NCBI RefSeq assembly: GCF_034351645.1
Contig: NZ_CP133782.1
Coordinates: forward strand, 563,001-627,000
Origin: Pseudomonas sp. DC1.2
GTDB taxonomy: Bacteria > Pseudomonadota > Gammaproteobacteria > Pseudomonadales > Pseudomonadaceae
DNA: 64,000 bases
Direction: 5' to 3'
Of this stretch, positions 9,101 to 17,355 are shown piece after piece (positions within the stretch are counted from its first letter, which is position 1; each line of letters begins with the position of its first letter). Both the position numbers and the translations under genes were made by a program. Below the pieces are notes generated by a model. It was not told where the DNA came from and did not search any database. It saw only the letters and a list, made by a program, of their open reading frames with translations.

Positions 9101-10718
9101 TGCCGTTCAATGGCCATATGGCCACTTGACCCACTATTTGTTGGCCCCTGACGGGGCTTTGCTCAGTCTGCAACCGCGCGATATATCGGCTCTTGTCGCT
9201 GAACATCAGGTTCCCGATCGGGCTGAAAAAGACTGGCTTCAAAGCCCGGTGGAAAAAAAATTGCGCAGTGGCGAGCTGGCGCCCAGTGACTATGTCAAAC
9301 GCATAGCTATGTTTTTTGATTTTTGGGTGATCACTGGCAGTGTCCTGTGGGGTGTTGCCGGACGGGTTTTGAATTGGGCGCCCAATCTCCCGCGCGAGGT
9401 GTTGACAAGCTATGAGCGCGCGACTCAAGACCCAGCGCTCAGTCCGCTATTTACTCAACCCGCTGATGCCGTGCGCCATGTTCATCAACAGCCACGCAAT
9501 AAGCGGTCGTTGACCTTCGGATTTGTGCTCAAGTCCACCAGCAACGGCCATTACGTGGCGAGTTTACCGGTCACCGATGATGGCTCCCTCTTCGCCCACC
9601 GTCGGGTGTTCAGTATCGATGGCTACCCTTATCGCTATGGTCTTGCGGGTGTCTATTTTTGCGTGCCAGAGAACCCGGATTTTTACCCCTCGGGCACGGT
9701 GTTTTCAGAGAGCCAGTTCGCCGGAATTTTCTCGCCTGTCGATATGGCCAACGCGCTCAGTATGTTGCGCTTGAGCCGTGACCGTCTCAGTCTGCCGGTG
9801 TATGTGTCGTGCGCCGATGGGGCGTTGTTGCGGTTTCAACTCAAGGAAAGTGCCGTCGGGATTGAAACCTACGGGGGCGCCCAGAAGACGCTGCGTGAGA
9901 TACGCTTCCGTAACCTGAGCGCCTCAGGTTATATCCAACACTTGGTCGCGGTCGGTGATCTGGATGTGCTGGTGAGCAGCAAAAACTGGCTCGGTCAGGG
10001 CCGCGTCGGGCCACGTCACCGACTACGCACCTCGCTACCCACACACACTGACAATCGCCTGCCCTTGGGGCCAATTTTTACTCATCCCGACGATGCGGCG
10101 CAGTACGCTCAAAAACACGTCGACGCGTTTTCCCTGACGGAGTACACAGGGGCCGTACTCAAGCACGCAATGACAGACAGTTATGTGCCGGTGGAGCCGC
10201 TACGCGACGGTCCCCCGCCTCCCATTGCCGCCCGTACTACTTTCAGATTCATCGCCTCGCAACCTGCGACAGAACTGCCATCGGGCTATGAGGTTTTCGC
10301 CGCTCACCAGTTCTACCACACAGGGATGGATCAGCCGGCCGAGCAGCCGGAAGACAATTTTCGTCTCTACTTTGTGTCGTGGCGCGAGGTCGGGTTTTAT
10401 ACCTATACGTTAAAAATGAGGGGGTACGGGATACAGGCGTACTACTTGTCTAGTCGTGACGGTGCGTTGCTCAAGTACGAACCGAACTACTCTGGCGGGG
10501 AGTTCAAGGTATTCGATACCCAAGGTAAGTGGTCCGAGGAGGGGGGATACACAGCGAAGGCGCCCAAGCCCAGCGCGTTTATTTCGGCGCTGGCGAGGAA
10601 CTCGGTGTTGGAAGTGCTTAGATTCGGGACATTCTGGCGACCCCGTGGGAGGGTCGATCCCGTGTTGAGACTTGAAATCATGTCTCACGATGACTGGCGT
10701 CTACGCGACGAGTTGTAA
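6129..10718 (+). CDS. Large protein of seven tandem DUF4329-like modules
   Basis: 1529 residues with no signal peptide or membrane helices. The protein is one motif set repeated about every 210 residues. Each module has an opening of the type LGPxFxxxDDAA (near residues 20, 232, 450, 680, 880, 1100 and 1315), an EYGGVIV/FLFKHxxxxEY strand, a DGALLKY-like strand and an ending of the type VAxxGxLxVxxxSxLWGxxGRV. The opening resembles DUF4329, found in Rhs and polymorphic-toxin contexts and possibly JAB-like. Only module 1 keeps a YHSHPSS motif like a JAB metal site; later copies read YSQPATE or lack it. It stands alone between urt and a metal transporter and converges on the latter. Function is unknown. 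The Shine-Dalgarno is weak, so the start is moderately certain. Confidence 0.75.
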   Translation: MDNFSRRAERALNNTVPFPPLGPAFVSADDAACWAHLQIGAQRDREYGGVIVQGTDGRFRATVPKEGEEISVDFALFLSTDEHGAFQVPAGFVCHACYHSHPSSEAQILAANPGMTKDQASVANSFFSVPDIIFTLRNRAFARAHYLSGPGGVLLKYLTSGFSIEALFYQALNNQWSKGTPIELDGSFEGMIRRLAMSGELQVLIANGLWGGVRGRVPDSWTMNTPVAIVPMSLMLNSPVFPAADLAVAYAQSRIRQLPNTRQLVFLFKHDRADEYLATEPLVIGRSRLPPDNAFPMLPLGPSVPSGFHLHGIFYMSRPVTAQFPTIEPWLYQQFFSPADLASYIGQVHKFLHKIQASTGLSLYMRTKDGALLKYRFSGSDAEFGLSRINAAGMITDDGTQERLLDGTLTPHQFIRRVAAFGVLSVEQTSPLWDVLGVVGQGWISHATFARPQLSLSFLSADDAARHLHSRVNGRRKTEFGALVLKRADQRYVATALLETGANPFGYERFYPNDSSGAMIGLPEGHEIVAWFGSHMALSKMDVGLVESMKWTRQDAELYAQMYADFEAYSIHRRQLPGYLSGAEDSLIVLEPTGTGQEVFELWFEASLSGKSSISINLANGTYTPADVARKLAEVSRLRVLAGNPLWGPARQLSLNWKPFEALLEYAKPSQITYGAVFNDPDSAVLDASKWALQSLDGAERYFAFLLKHEEKNEYVMSERVPVTWNTALFSLTTLFTLTAPATYSLPPGFYFEALYYCSGDTSNWPARHFIPPRELYQALEVGKTVYFSSGGGLPLYFTTSDQALLKYQPAKESPLFTLQDGDSGSGDIERKLSGGTLDGPDFARKVANAGELDVVQTSPCWGRLGRVSNAWQPYANLQRNNLGPVFIDMDDAARYVQDLVGTARLQRYGGFILMREDGYFFATLPRVVLQDDFQLSWIFPDEITDKGLYPPRVKVVARYYSQPATELPFLLPSVEKDIYCCMFSTRAVNTAVQWPYGHLTHYLLAPDGALLSLQPRDISALVAEHQVPDRAEKDWLQSPVEKKLRSGELAPSDYVKRIAMFFDFWVITGSVLWGVAGRVLNWAPNLPREVLTSYERATQDPALSPLFTQPADAVRHVHQQPRNKRSLTFGFVLKSTSNGHYVASLPVTDDGSLFAHRRVFSIDGYPYRYGLAGVYFCVPENPDFYPSGTVFSESQFAGIFSPVDMANALSMLRLSRDRLSLPVYVSCADGALLRFQLKESAVGIETYGGAQKTLREIRFRNLSASGYIQHLVAVGDLDVLVSSKNWLGQGRVGPRHRLRTSLPTHTDNRLPLGPIFTHPDDAAQYAQKHVDAFSLTEYTGAVLKHAMTDSYVPVEPLRDGPPPPIAARTTFRFIASQPATELPSGYEVFAAHQFYHTGMDQPAEQPEDNFRLYFVSWREVGFYTYTLKMRGYGIQAYYLSSRDGALLKYEPNYSGGEFKVFDTQGKWSEEGGYTAKAPKPSAFISALARNSVLEVLRFGTFWRPRGRVDPVLRLEIMSHDDWRLRDEL

Positions 10719-10747
10719 GTGCCCGACGCTGCAACAAATGCCACTGT

Positions 10748-10772
10748 GCCGAGGGGCTTCATCACCCTCGGC
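10748..10772. terminator. Hairpin between convergent genes
   Basis: GCCGAGGG (10748-10755) and CCCTCGGC (10765-10772) form a perfect 8-bp stem in the 54-bp gap between the DUF4329 gene and the convergent permease gene. It probably ends transcription from both sides, although no T-run follows. Confidence 0.5.
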
Positions 10773-11783
10773 TCAGCGACGGCGCATCAGCGCGATGAAA
10801 AAAAGGCCGCCGATAGCCGCGGTAGCGACACCAATCGGTAGGTCTTCCGGGGCGATCAGGGTACGGGCCGCAACATCAACCCACACCAGGAAAACGCTTC
10901 CCAGCAACACACATGCCGGTAGCAATCGTCGGTGCTCGGCGCCTACCAAGCGCCGCGCAATGTGCGGCACCATCAGTCCGACAAACCCGATTGAGCCACT
11001 GATCGACACCAGCACCCCGGTCATCAACGACGCGATCAAAAACACCCTTAAACGCACGTTACGGGCATTCAAACCAAGGGTCACGGCGGTTTGCTCACCG
11101 GCCATCAGCGCGTTCAATGGCCGGGCCATGCCCAGTAGCAGCACCAGCCCCAGCAGGACGCTGGCGGCGGGCACTGCGAGCAACTCCCAGCGCGCCAGAC
11201 CGAGCCCGCCGAGCATCCAGAACATCACCGCAGAGCTGGCCCGGTGATCACCGAGAAACAGCAGCAGATTGGCAATCGCCATCATCACAAAGGACACCGC
11301 GACGCCACACAGCAGCAACCGGTCACTGTCCAGCCGGCCATTGCGGTTGGCGATCATCAAGACGATAAGCATGCTCACTGATGCGCCAATAAACGCGGCA
11401 ATGGGCAGCGTCAGCAAACCGACGACTTCCCCGACGTGCAGCACCACAATCACCGCCCCCAACGTGGCGCCAGAGGTCACACCCAGCAGGTGTGGGTCGG
11501 CCAACGGGTTGCGCGTCACCGCTTGCAGCACCGCACCGATCAGCGCTAGCCCGGCACCGACCAAGGCGCCGAGCAACATGCGAGGTACGCGGATCAGCCA
11601 GACGATGTGCTCTTGCCCGGCGCTCCAGCTTTGCTCACCGAGGCCGAATGCCTTGTGCAGCAGAATTCGCCAGACCACGTCCACCGGAACCCGCGCCGGT
11701 CCAAAACCCAGAGACACCACACACGACACCAGCAACAGCGCACCGAGGGCAATCAGCAGCAAGGCATAGCGACGATTGATCAT
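10773..11783 (-). CDS. FecCD-family ABC transporter permease
   Basis: Inner-membrane permease of the BtuC/FecCD type, 336 residues with about ten hydrophobic helices. Diagnostic segments are RVPRMLLGALVGAGLALIGA, TRNPLADPHLLGVTSGATLG, GSIGFVGLMVPHIARRLVG and a C-terminal DLPIGVATAAIGGLFFIAL. The ATG overlaps the stop of the binding-protein gene as ATGA. It is the last gene of a coupled ATPase/binding protein/permease operon that imports a metal chelate. The family handles siderophores, heme, cobalamin and zinc-related ligands. The Zur-like promoter upstream suggests a zinc-starvation role, comparable to the Zur-controlled PA2911-PA2914 system of P. aeruginosa as I remember it. Confidence 0.9.
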   Translation of the reverse strand: MINRRYALLLIALGALLLVSCVVSLGFGPARVPVDVVWRILLHKAFGLGEQSWSAGQEHIVWLIRVPRMLLGALVGAGLALIGAVLQAVTRNPLADPHLLGVTSGATLGAVIVVLHVGEVVGLLTLPIAAFIGASVSMLIVLMIANRNGRLDSDRLLLCGVAVSFVMMAIANLLLFLGDHRASSAVMFWMLGGLGLARWELLAVPAASVLLGLVLLLGMARPLNALMAGEQTAVTLGLNARNVRLRVFLIASLMTGVLVSISGSIGFVGLMVPHIARRLVGAEHRRLLPACVLLGSVFLVWVDVAARTLIAPEDLPIGVATAAIGGLFFIALMRRR

Positions 11784-12727
11784 TCGCCGTGGAAACCCTT
11801 GGCCAGGGTTTCAACCGCCAACACGTTATCGATCCCCGGCGTGGCCTGGACATAAGGGATGACAATGAAACGCTGGTTCTTGATCGCGTCCACTGCTTGC
11901 AGGGCTGGGTTCTTCAGCAAGAACTGCTCCTTTTGCTCGGCAGTGACTTCGCCATAATCGACGATCACGATCACCTGTGGATTGCGCTCGACCACGTTCT
12001 CCCAGTTGACCCGGGTCCAACTGGCCTCGACGTCGTCGAGAATGTTGCGTCCGCCGGCGGCGTCGATCAGTGCTTGTGGCATGCCGAGGCGGCCAGACGT
12101 CATGGCTCGGTCCTCGCCGCTGTCGTAGAGGAACACCCTCGGTTTGTCCACGGGCAGATCCTTGCGCACCTCGGCGACTTGCGCCTGCATCCGGGCGATC
12201 AGGGCAGTGGCGCGGTCTTGCACATCAAAGATTTTGCCGAGGTTACGTAGGTCGTTGTAGGTGTCGTCCAGCGTGGCGGCCGGGCGTTGCATGACGAACG
12301 CGCAGGACTCGGTCAGTTCGTAAACATTGATGCCCAGCGGTTGCAGCGTCTGCGGTGTCAGATCACCGCCTACGCGCATGCCGTAGTCCCAGCCGGCAAA
12401 GAAGAAATCGACGTTGGCGTTGAGCAGGGTTTCCACCGAGGGGTACTTCGCCGCCAGCTCCGGCAGACCGTCGAGGATAGCCTGCATCTGCGGCGTGACT
12501 GACTTCCAGCCAGTCACGCCGCTGTAGCCGGCCATCCGCGATTTCAGGCCGAGGGCGAGCATCATCTGGGTCATGTTGATGTCATGGCTGACTGCGTGTT
12601 TTGGCGACTGCTTGAACGTCACCTCACGATTGCAGCTCTGGACGGTCAGCGGGTATTTCGTCGCCTCGGCGCGAGCTTGAGCAGCGCCCAGCAATAGGGC
12701 GATGCATAGCAGGAAACGCACAGTCAT
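11780..12727 (-). CDS. Periplasmic metal/metallophore-binding protein of FecCD-type transporter
   Basis: About 315 residues. The start at 12727 overlaps the ATPase stop (ATGA) and opens a signal peptide ending AQARA; an ATG 15 bp earlier is possible. It is a class III (helical-backbone) binding protein, with HAVSHDINMTQMMLALGL near the N terminus, LNANVDFFFAGW in lobe 1, and NPQVIVIVDYG plus a C-terminal QRFIVIPYVQATPG strand in lobe 2. It would capture the ligand in the periplasm and dock on the permease encoded just downstream. The ligand cannot be read from sequence. Confidence 0.88.
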   Translation of the reverse strand: MTVRFLLCIALLLGAAQARAEATKYPLTVQSCNREVTFKQSPKHAVSHDINMTQMMLALGLKSRMAGYSGVTGWKSVTPQMQAILDGLPELAAKYPSVETLLNANVDFFFAGWDYGMRVGGDLTPQTLQPLGINVYELTESCAFVMQRPAATLDDTYNDLRNLGKIFDVQDRATALIARMQAQVAEVRKDLPVDKPRVFLYDSGEDRAMTSGRLGMPQALIDAAGGRNILDDVEASWTRVNWENVVERNPQVIVIVDYGEVTAEQKEQFLLKNPALQAVDAIKNQRFIVIPYVQATPGIDNVLAVETLAKGFHGE

Positions 12728-13512
12728 GGTTGGGTTATCCAAGTGATTCGGGGGTAGCCGTGGAGGGGGTGTTGATCGATCAGCGCTTCGACGCCGAAGA
12801 CTTCGCGCAGCAGCGCGGCGGTCAGGACTTCGGTCGGCGTGCCGCTGGCGACGATTTGACCGTGATTGATCACGTATAACCGATCACAAAAAGCGGCCGC
12901 CAGATTGAGGTCGTGGATACTCGCCAGGGTGCCGATCTTCAGGCGTTTGACCAATTGCAGCAGTTCGAGCTGATAGCGCGGGTCGAGGTGGTTGGTCGGC
13001 TCGTCGAGGAGCAGCAATTGCGGTTGCTGGGCCAAGGCGCGGGCGAGGATCACGCGTTGCTTTTCACCGCCGGACAGGGTCGCGAAAGCGTGGTCATCGA
13101 AGCCTTCGAGACCGACCGATTCCAGTGCCTGGGTGGCGAGGTTACGGTCTTCGAGTGTGTCGTTGTCAAACAGGCCTTTGTGCGGCGTGCGGCCCATGGC
13201 GACCACTTCTGCAACGGTCAGGCCAAAGGCATCGGGGAATTCTTGCAGGACCACGGCAATGCGTTGTGCGCACCAGCGTGAGGATTGCTTCCAGACGTGG
13301 TGATGATCGAGTTGGACATCGCCACTGTCGGGTTTGCTGAAGCGATAGGCGCAACGCAGCAGGCTGGTTTTGCCGCTGCCGTTGGGGCCAATTAACCCGA
13401 CAAACTCACCGGCGGCCACCTGCAACGAGGCGTCACGCAGTTGGAACTGGTGATGACAGTGGCCGTGGCTCTGGGGAGTCCAGGTGAGGCGAGTGAGGTT
13501 CAGCGAGGTCAT
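12724..13512 (-). CDS. FecE-type ABC transporter ATP-binding protein
   Basis: 262 residues. Walker A GPNGSGKTSLL, signature TLSGGEKQRVILARAL, Walker B LLLLDEPTNHLD and an H-loop region SIHDLNLAAAF place it in the iron-chelate/cobalamin importer ATPase group. A short His-rich stretch near residues 15-21 (SHGHCHH) is unusual and could sense or bind metal, though this is conjecture. It is the first gene of a three-gene operon whose members all overlap by 4 bp. Transcription probably begins near 13645 from a promoter covered by a Zur-like palindrome. A REPIN lies in the leader. Confidence 0.9.
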   Translation of the reverse strand: MTSLNLTRLTWTPQSHGHCHHQFQLRDASLQVAAGEFVGLIGPNGSGKTSLLRCAYRFSKPDSGDVQLDHHHVWKQSSRWCAQRIAVVLQEFPDAFGLTVAEVVAMGRTPHKGLFDNDTLEDRNLATQALESVGLEGFDDHAFATLSGGEKQRVILARALAQQPQLLLLDEPTNHLDPRYQLELLQLVKRLKIGTLASIHDLNLAAAFCDRLYVINHGQIVASGTPTEVLTAALLREVFGVEALIDQHPLHGYPRITWITQP

Positions 13513-13549
13513 GCGTTGGCTCTGGATGTTGGCTGTTGCTGATGACGCC

Positions 13550-13638
13550 TTCGCGGGTAAGCTCCACTCCTATGGTCTTAGGCCGATCACCCAATGTGTG
13601 TTCGACATAACCTTGCAGGAGCGAGGCTTGCCCGCGAA
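13550..13638. repeat. REPIN (inverted REP pair) in leader of FecCD-type operon
   Basis: TTCGCGGGTAAGCTCCACTC at 13550 is mirrored by AGGAGCGAGGCTTGCCCGCG ending near 13638. Together they form a typical Pseudomonas inverted REP doublet. It lies between the predicted promoter and the first gene of the operon, which is unusual because most REPs follow genes. Confidence 0.8.
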
Positions 13639-13652
13639 GAGGCGTTTTCTGT

Positions 13653-13680
13653 GTTATACAGTAACGTTTGTGGCGGTCAA
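13653..13680 (-). promoter_or_regulatory. Sigma-70 promoter with overlapping Zur-box-like operator
   Basis: On the minus strand, TTGACC (13675-13680), 16 bases, then TATAAC (13653-13658). The -10 lies inside the palindrome GTTACTGTATAAC (13653-13665), which matches the Zur consensus GTTATAnTATAAC at 10 of 12 defined positions when read on the plus strand. A repressor there would block the promoter directly. It is the only promoter-like element in the 221-bp gap before the FecCD-type operon. Confidence 0.6.
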
Positions 13681-13733
13681 GCGGTCAGCGCGCGAAGTCT
13701 ACAGATCGTTCTAAATTAAGCATCTCGCCTGCT

Positions 13734-15113
13734 TCATGAGGAAGGTGAAGCAGATTCAGTTTGCCTATTGATTCGCGACAGCAGTAGTCGATCCAACAGC
13801 CAGACGACGATCAGCGATGCCCCCACCAACGGAAAAATCACCGCGAGCGCTAGCATGATCACCACACCGGTTTTCCATTTCGGCAGGTTGTGGCGCAGCG
13901 CAGGGACGCCGAGTTTGCCATCCGGCCGACGCTTCCACCAGATCACCACGCCGCTGACCGCACTGAGCACAATCATCAGGCAGATCAACAACACCACGAG
14001 CTGATTGAATGCACCGAACATCTTGCCTTCATGCAGCATCACGCCGACTTCGGTAGCGCGGGCGACCTTGCCGTATTGCTCCCAGCGCACGTCGGCGAGG
14101 ACCTTGCCGGTGTACTGATCGACATGCAGGGTGGCGTCGTTGCGCGGGTCATCGGCGAACACGGCAATGGTAAACACGCCTGTCGCAGTGGCCGGGAAGG
14201 TGATGCTGTAGCCCGGCTCGACATGGCGCTGCGCAGCGACGTTCTGCACGTCTTGCAAGCTGATGGTCGGAGCAGCAGGACGGGCATGTGCGCTGTCGTT
14301 GGTACTGTGTTCGGCATGGTCGCCGGACATCGGCATTGGCGTGTTTTCCATGGCCCAGGGGACAGTCTGGCGTGTGGCGCTGTTGAGGCTGCGGGCCTCG
14401 ACGTCGGATTTCGGCATGTCGTTCCACATAGCTGCCGGGAAGCGGTTCCAGACTTCGGCATATTGCTTGCCCCAGAAGCCGGTCCAGGTCATGCCGCTGA
14501 GCAGCATCACCAGCAAAAATGCAGCGCCCCAAAACCCGGTTACCGCGTGCAGGTCACGCCACAGCACGCGACCGCGCCGGCTGAAACGCGGCCACACAAT
14601 GCCCGCGTATTGACCGCGCGGCCACCACAGGAATACGCCGGTCACGACCAGCACCACGCCCCAGCCAGCGGCCAGTTCGACCAGCCGATCACCGACGGTG
14701 CCGATCATCAGCTCGCCGTGAATCGCGCGGGCGATGGCTTGCAGATTGTTCTTGGCGTCTTGCTCGCCGAGGATATCGCCGTGGTACGGATCGATAAAAA
14801 CGTTCAGCTCTTGTCCTGCGTTGATAACGACAAATTGCGCGCTGCGTTCGGCGTTGACCGGCGGCAGGTACTGCTTGATCCGACCTTGTGGGTACGCGTC
14901 TTTTACCCGCTTGAGCAACTGGTCGGCGGAGACGGCGTGGTGCCCCGTCGGGACGTGCATCAGGCTGCCGTACATCAACGGATCGAGTTGCGGTTTGAAC
15001 AGGTAAATGAGACCGGTCAGCGCCAGCATCACCATGAACGGCGCGACGAATAATCCGGCATAAAAATGCCAGCGCCAGGCCAGGTTATAGAAATTCGGTT
15101 TGGGTTGTTGCAT
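13734..15113 (-). CDS. PepSY-associated transmembrane protein
   Basis: 459 residues. Four main hydrophobic segments are visible: near 15-40 (FYAGLFVAPFMVMLALTG), 150-170, 195-215 and 360-385, plus a C-terminal pair. PepSY-type periplasmic stretches lie between them (for example ELNVFIDPYHGDILG and TLHVDQYTGKVLAD). Conserved His residues at membrane edges (WRWHFYAG, LHAVTGFWG, LHEGKMFG) fit heme-binding reductases of this family. A Met/His-rich loop (MPMSGDHAEH) suggests metal contact. It lies just downstream of oprC on the same strand, so periplasmic Cu(II) or chelate reduction is a reasonable inference. The ATG at 15113 follows an in-frame TTG. Confidence 0.8.
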   Translation of the reverse strand: MQQPKPNFYNLAWRWHFYAGLFVAPFMVMLALTGLIYLFKPQLDPLMYGSLMHVPTGHHAVSADQLLKRVKDAYPQGRIKQYLPPVNAERSAQFVVINAGQELNVFIDPYHGDILGEQDAKNNLQAIARAIHGELMIGTVGDRLVELAAGWGVVLVVTGVFLWWPRGQYAGIVWPRFSRRGRVLWRDLHAVTGFWGAAFLLVMLLSGMTWTGFWGKQYAEVWNRFPAAMWNDMPKSDVEARSLNSATRQTVPWAMENTPMPMSGDHAEHSTNDSAHARPAAPTISLQDVQNVAAQRHVEPGYSITFPATATGVFTIAVFADDPRNDATLHVDQYTGKVLADVRWEQYGKVARATEVGVMLHEGKMFGAFNQLVVLLICLMIVLSAVSGVVIWWKRRPDGKLGVPALRHNLPKWKTGVVIMLALAVIFPLVGASLIVVWLLDRLLLSRINRQTESASPSS

Positions 15114-15169
15114 CAAGGGTGCTCCGCTTGGCTTGGGTCTTATGTTGTTCGTTGACTGCTGCGCAGTCC

Positions 15170-15233
15170 TTCGCGAGCAGGCTCGCTCCCACAGGTATCG
15201 CCCTGTGTGTGCTGGAGCGGGCTCGCCCGCGAT
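15170..15233. repeat. REPIN between oprC and the PepSY gene
   Basis: TTCGCGAGCAGGCTCGCTCC (from 15170) and the opposing GGAGCGGGCTCGCCCGCGAT (to 15233) are inverted REP sequences around a short spacer. They lie directly after the oprC stop, the usual REP location. Confidence 0.8.
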
Positions 15234-15237
15234 ACTT

Positions 15238-17355
15238 TTAGAAACTCATATCGACCTTGGTCCAGAGCGTGCGCCCCGGCTCGTTGATCGCTTGTGGGTT
15301 ATTGGCCGGGTAACCGAAGCCGGCGTTGCCGGCCAGGTTCAGGTGCTCCGCGTAGGCGTTGCCAAAGAGGTTGTCGACCCCGGTGCTGACCTTCCAGTTT
15401 TTATTGAGGCGGTAGGCGCCGTTGAGCGAGAACACGCCGAAACCCGAGCTTTTGTCGAAGTCCTTGCCGACAACGTTGCCCTTGTTCTGATCAATGCGGT
15501 TTTGCGCAGCCACCACTCGCCACAAGGCCCCGGCGCTCCAGTTGTCTTCGCTGTAGGTCAGGCCGAAACGTGCATCAAGCGGCGGCATTTGCGGCAGTGC
15601 CTTGCCGTCGCTGCTGTTCTTGCCCCAGGCGTAGGCCAGCGTGGCGTCGGCTTTCCAGTTGGACGTCAGCTTGTAGGCCGCACCGACCTCACCGCCCATG
15701 ATCCGAGCGTTGATGTTCTCGGCCTGAGAGTGGGTGCCCATCATTGTCGGGGTGTAGTTGAACAGGATGTAGTCACGCACCTGGCCGACGTAACCCGACG
15801 CCCAGGCTTGGAGGTCATCGGTCTTGTATTGCAGACCGACGTCGAGCTGAGTGGTCTTCTCCGGTTTGATTGAGTCGAAGGCATTCACCGAACCGGTTGG
15901 GCCGGACTTCGCTGAAAACAGCTCCCAGTAATCTGCAAAACGTTCGACGTGGCCGAGACCGGCATACAGCGTGGTCGGGCTGTCCGCTAAGTCATGTTCG
16001 TAGCGCATGAAGCCGCTGGGTAGGGTGTCGGCGCGAGTATCGCCAGCAGTCGGGTTGGGACGGGTCGTTGTGCCCGAGCCGGTGCTCTGCCGATAATCCT
16101 TGGCTGACGCTCGATCGAGACGCGCACCGCTAATCAATCGATCGCGGTCGGCGGCGTACCAGGTCAGTTCGCTGAACACACCGTAGTTATTGAGTTCGGC
16201 GTCCTTGGTGTACGGCAGGTCTTTGTAGGTGTCGATGCCCATGCTGCCGCGCTGGCGGTGTTCGTTGGTCTGCGCATCGAGGCCGCTGATCAGTTGCACG
16301 TCGGCCCAGCGCCACGTGGCCTTGACCCGCGCGCCGAGGGTCCGACGGTCGACGTTTGAGGCCATTGGCCCCGACATCATTGCGGTGCCGGACGGCGTGC
16401 GCAGGGTGTAGTTGTCCATCACGTGGTCGGCATAGTTGTAGTAGACCTGCGCCTCGACCTTATCCAGCACCTCGCCGATGTTGGATTTCTCGAAGCGCAG
16501 CCCCAGGCTTTCGCGCTTGAATTGCGAACCGTCCATGCCTCTTCCGGCGGAACGCGCCTCACCGTCGCCCTTGCCAGCGGTCAGTTCCAGCAACGTGTCG
16601 GCGTCCGGCGTCCAACCCAGCGCCACATCACCGTTCCACTTGTCATAACGCGATGGCACGGTGTCGTTGTTACCGTCTTTGTAATCATTCGAATGCGCGG
16701 TGTTGCCGATCACCCGCACGTACCCCAAAGGCCCGCCCGCGGCGGCGTCCACTACTTTGTCGAAACGGCCGTTGGAACCGGCCAGTACGCTAGCGTTCAC
16801 CCGGGTGCCGAGTTCGCCAAAATGCTCCGGCTCGCGCTCGAACAGCACGGTGCCGGCCGAGGCGCCCGGTCCCCAGAGCACGGTTTGCGGGCCTTTAATG
16901 ACGGTCAGTTTGTCGTAGGTTTCGGGTGAGATGTAGGAGGTGGGCGCGTCCATTCGGCCAGGGCAGGCGCCGAGCATCATGCCGCCATTGGTGAGGATGT
17001 TCAGCCGCGAGCCGAACATACCGCGCAGTACCGGGTCGCCATTGGTGCCGCCATTGCGCACCAGGGCAAAGCCAGGAATGGTTTTCAGATAATCCCCACC
17101 ATCGCTGGCCGGCACGGGTTGGCGCGGGTCCTTGGGGTCGGTGACGATGGTCAGCGGTGAACTGGGCGCGATCGCTGTAATCACTGTTGGGCTCAGCGCT
17201 TCACTGTGCCCGGCGTGTTCATCGGCCAGTACTGCGGGTGTCAGCAGGACGCCGCAAATAACGGCGATGGCGTGCCTGAAACGAAGATGGGTTTCGTTCA
17301 GGGCAAAAGAAGCTTGGGCAGTGCCCAAGTGTGTGTCAGCAGAAAAACGGGACAT
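15238..17355 (-). CDS. oprC: TonB-dependent copper receptor OprC
   Basis: Outer-membrane receptor, about 705 residues. The ATG at 17355 has GGAA upstream; an ATG 12 bp earlier is possible. Order: signal peptide ending VLADEHAGH, TonB-box region LSPTVITAIAP, plug domain with TNGGMMLGACPGRMDAPTSY and KGPQTVLWGPGASAGTVLF, then a 22-strand barrel ending in WTKVDMSF with terminal Phe. The Met- and Cys-containing MMLGACPGRMDAP stretch is the signature of the TonB copper-receptor family. It closely resembles P. aeruginosa OprC as I remember it. Neighbouring PCu(A)C, DUF2946 and PepSY genes support copper acquisition or homeostasis. Confidence 0.93.
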   Translation of the reverse strand: MSRFSADTHLGTAQASFALNETHLRFRHAIAVICGVLLTPAVLADEHAGHSEALSPTVITAIAPSSPLTIVTDPKDPRQPVPASDGGDYLKTIPGFALVRNGGTNGDPVLRGMFGSRLNILTNGGMMLGACPGRMDAPTSYISPETYDKLTVIKGPQTVLWGPGASAGTVLFEREPEHFGELGTRVNASVLAGSNGRFDKVVDAAAGGPLGYVRVIGNTAHSNDYKDGNNDTVPSRYDKWNGDVALGWTPDADTLLELTAGKGDGEARSAGRGMDGSQFKRESLGLRFEKSNIGEVLDKVEAQVYYNYADHVMDNYTLRTPSGTAMMSGPMASNVDRRTLGARVKATWRWADVQLISGLDAQTNEHRQRGSMGIDTYKDLPYTKDAELNNYGVFSELTWYAADRDRLISGARLDRASAKDYRQSTGSGTTTRPNPTAGDTRADTLPSGFMRYEHDLADSPTTLYAGLGHVERFADYWELFSAKSGPTGSVNAFDSIKPEKTTQLDVGLQYKTDDLQAWASGYVGQVRDYILFNYTPTMMGTHSQAENINARIMGGEVGAAYKLTSNWKADATLAYAWGKNSSDGKALPQMPPLDARFGLTYSEDNWSAGALWRVVAAQNRIDQNKGNVVGKDFDKSSGFGVFSLNGAYRLNKNWKVSTGVDNLFGNAYAEHLNLAGNAGFGYPANNPQAINEPGRTLWTKVDMSF

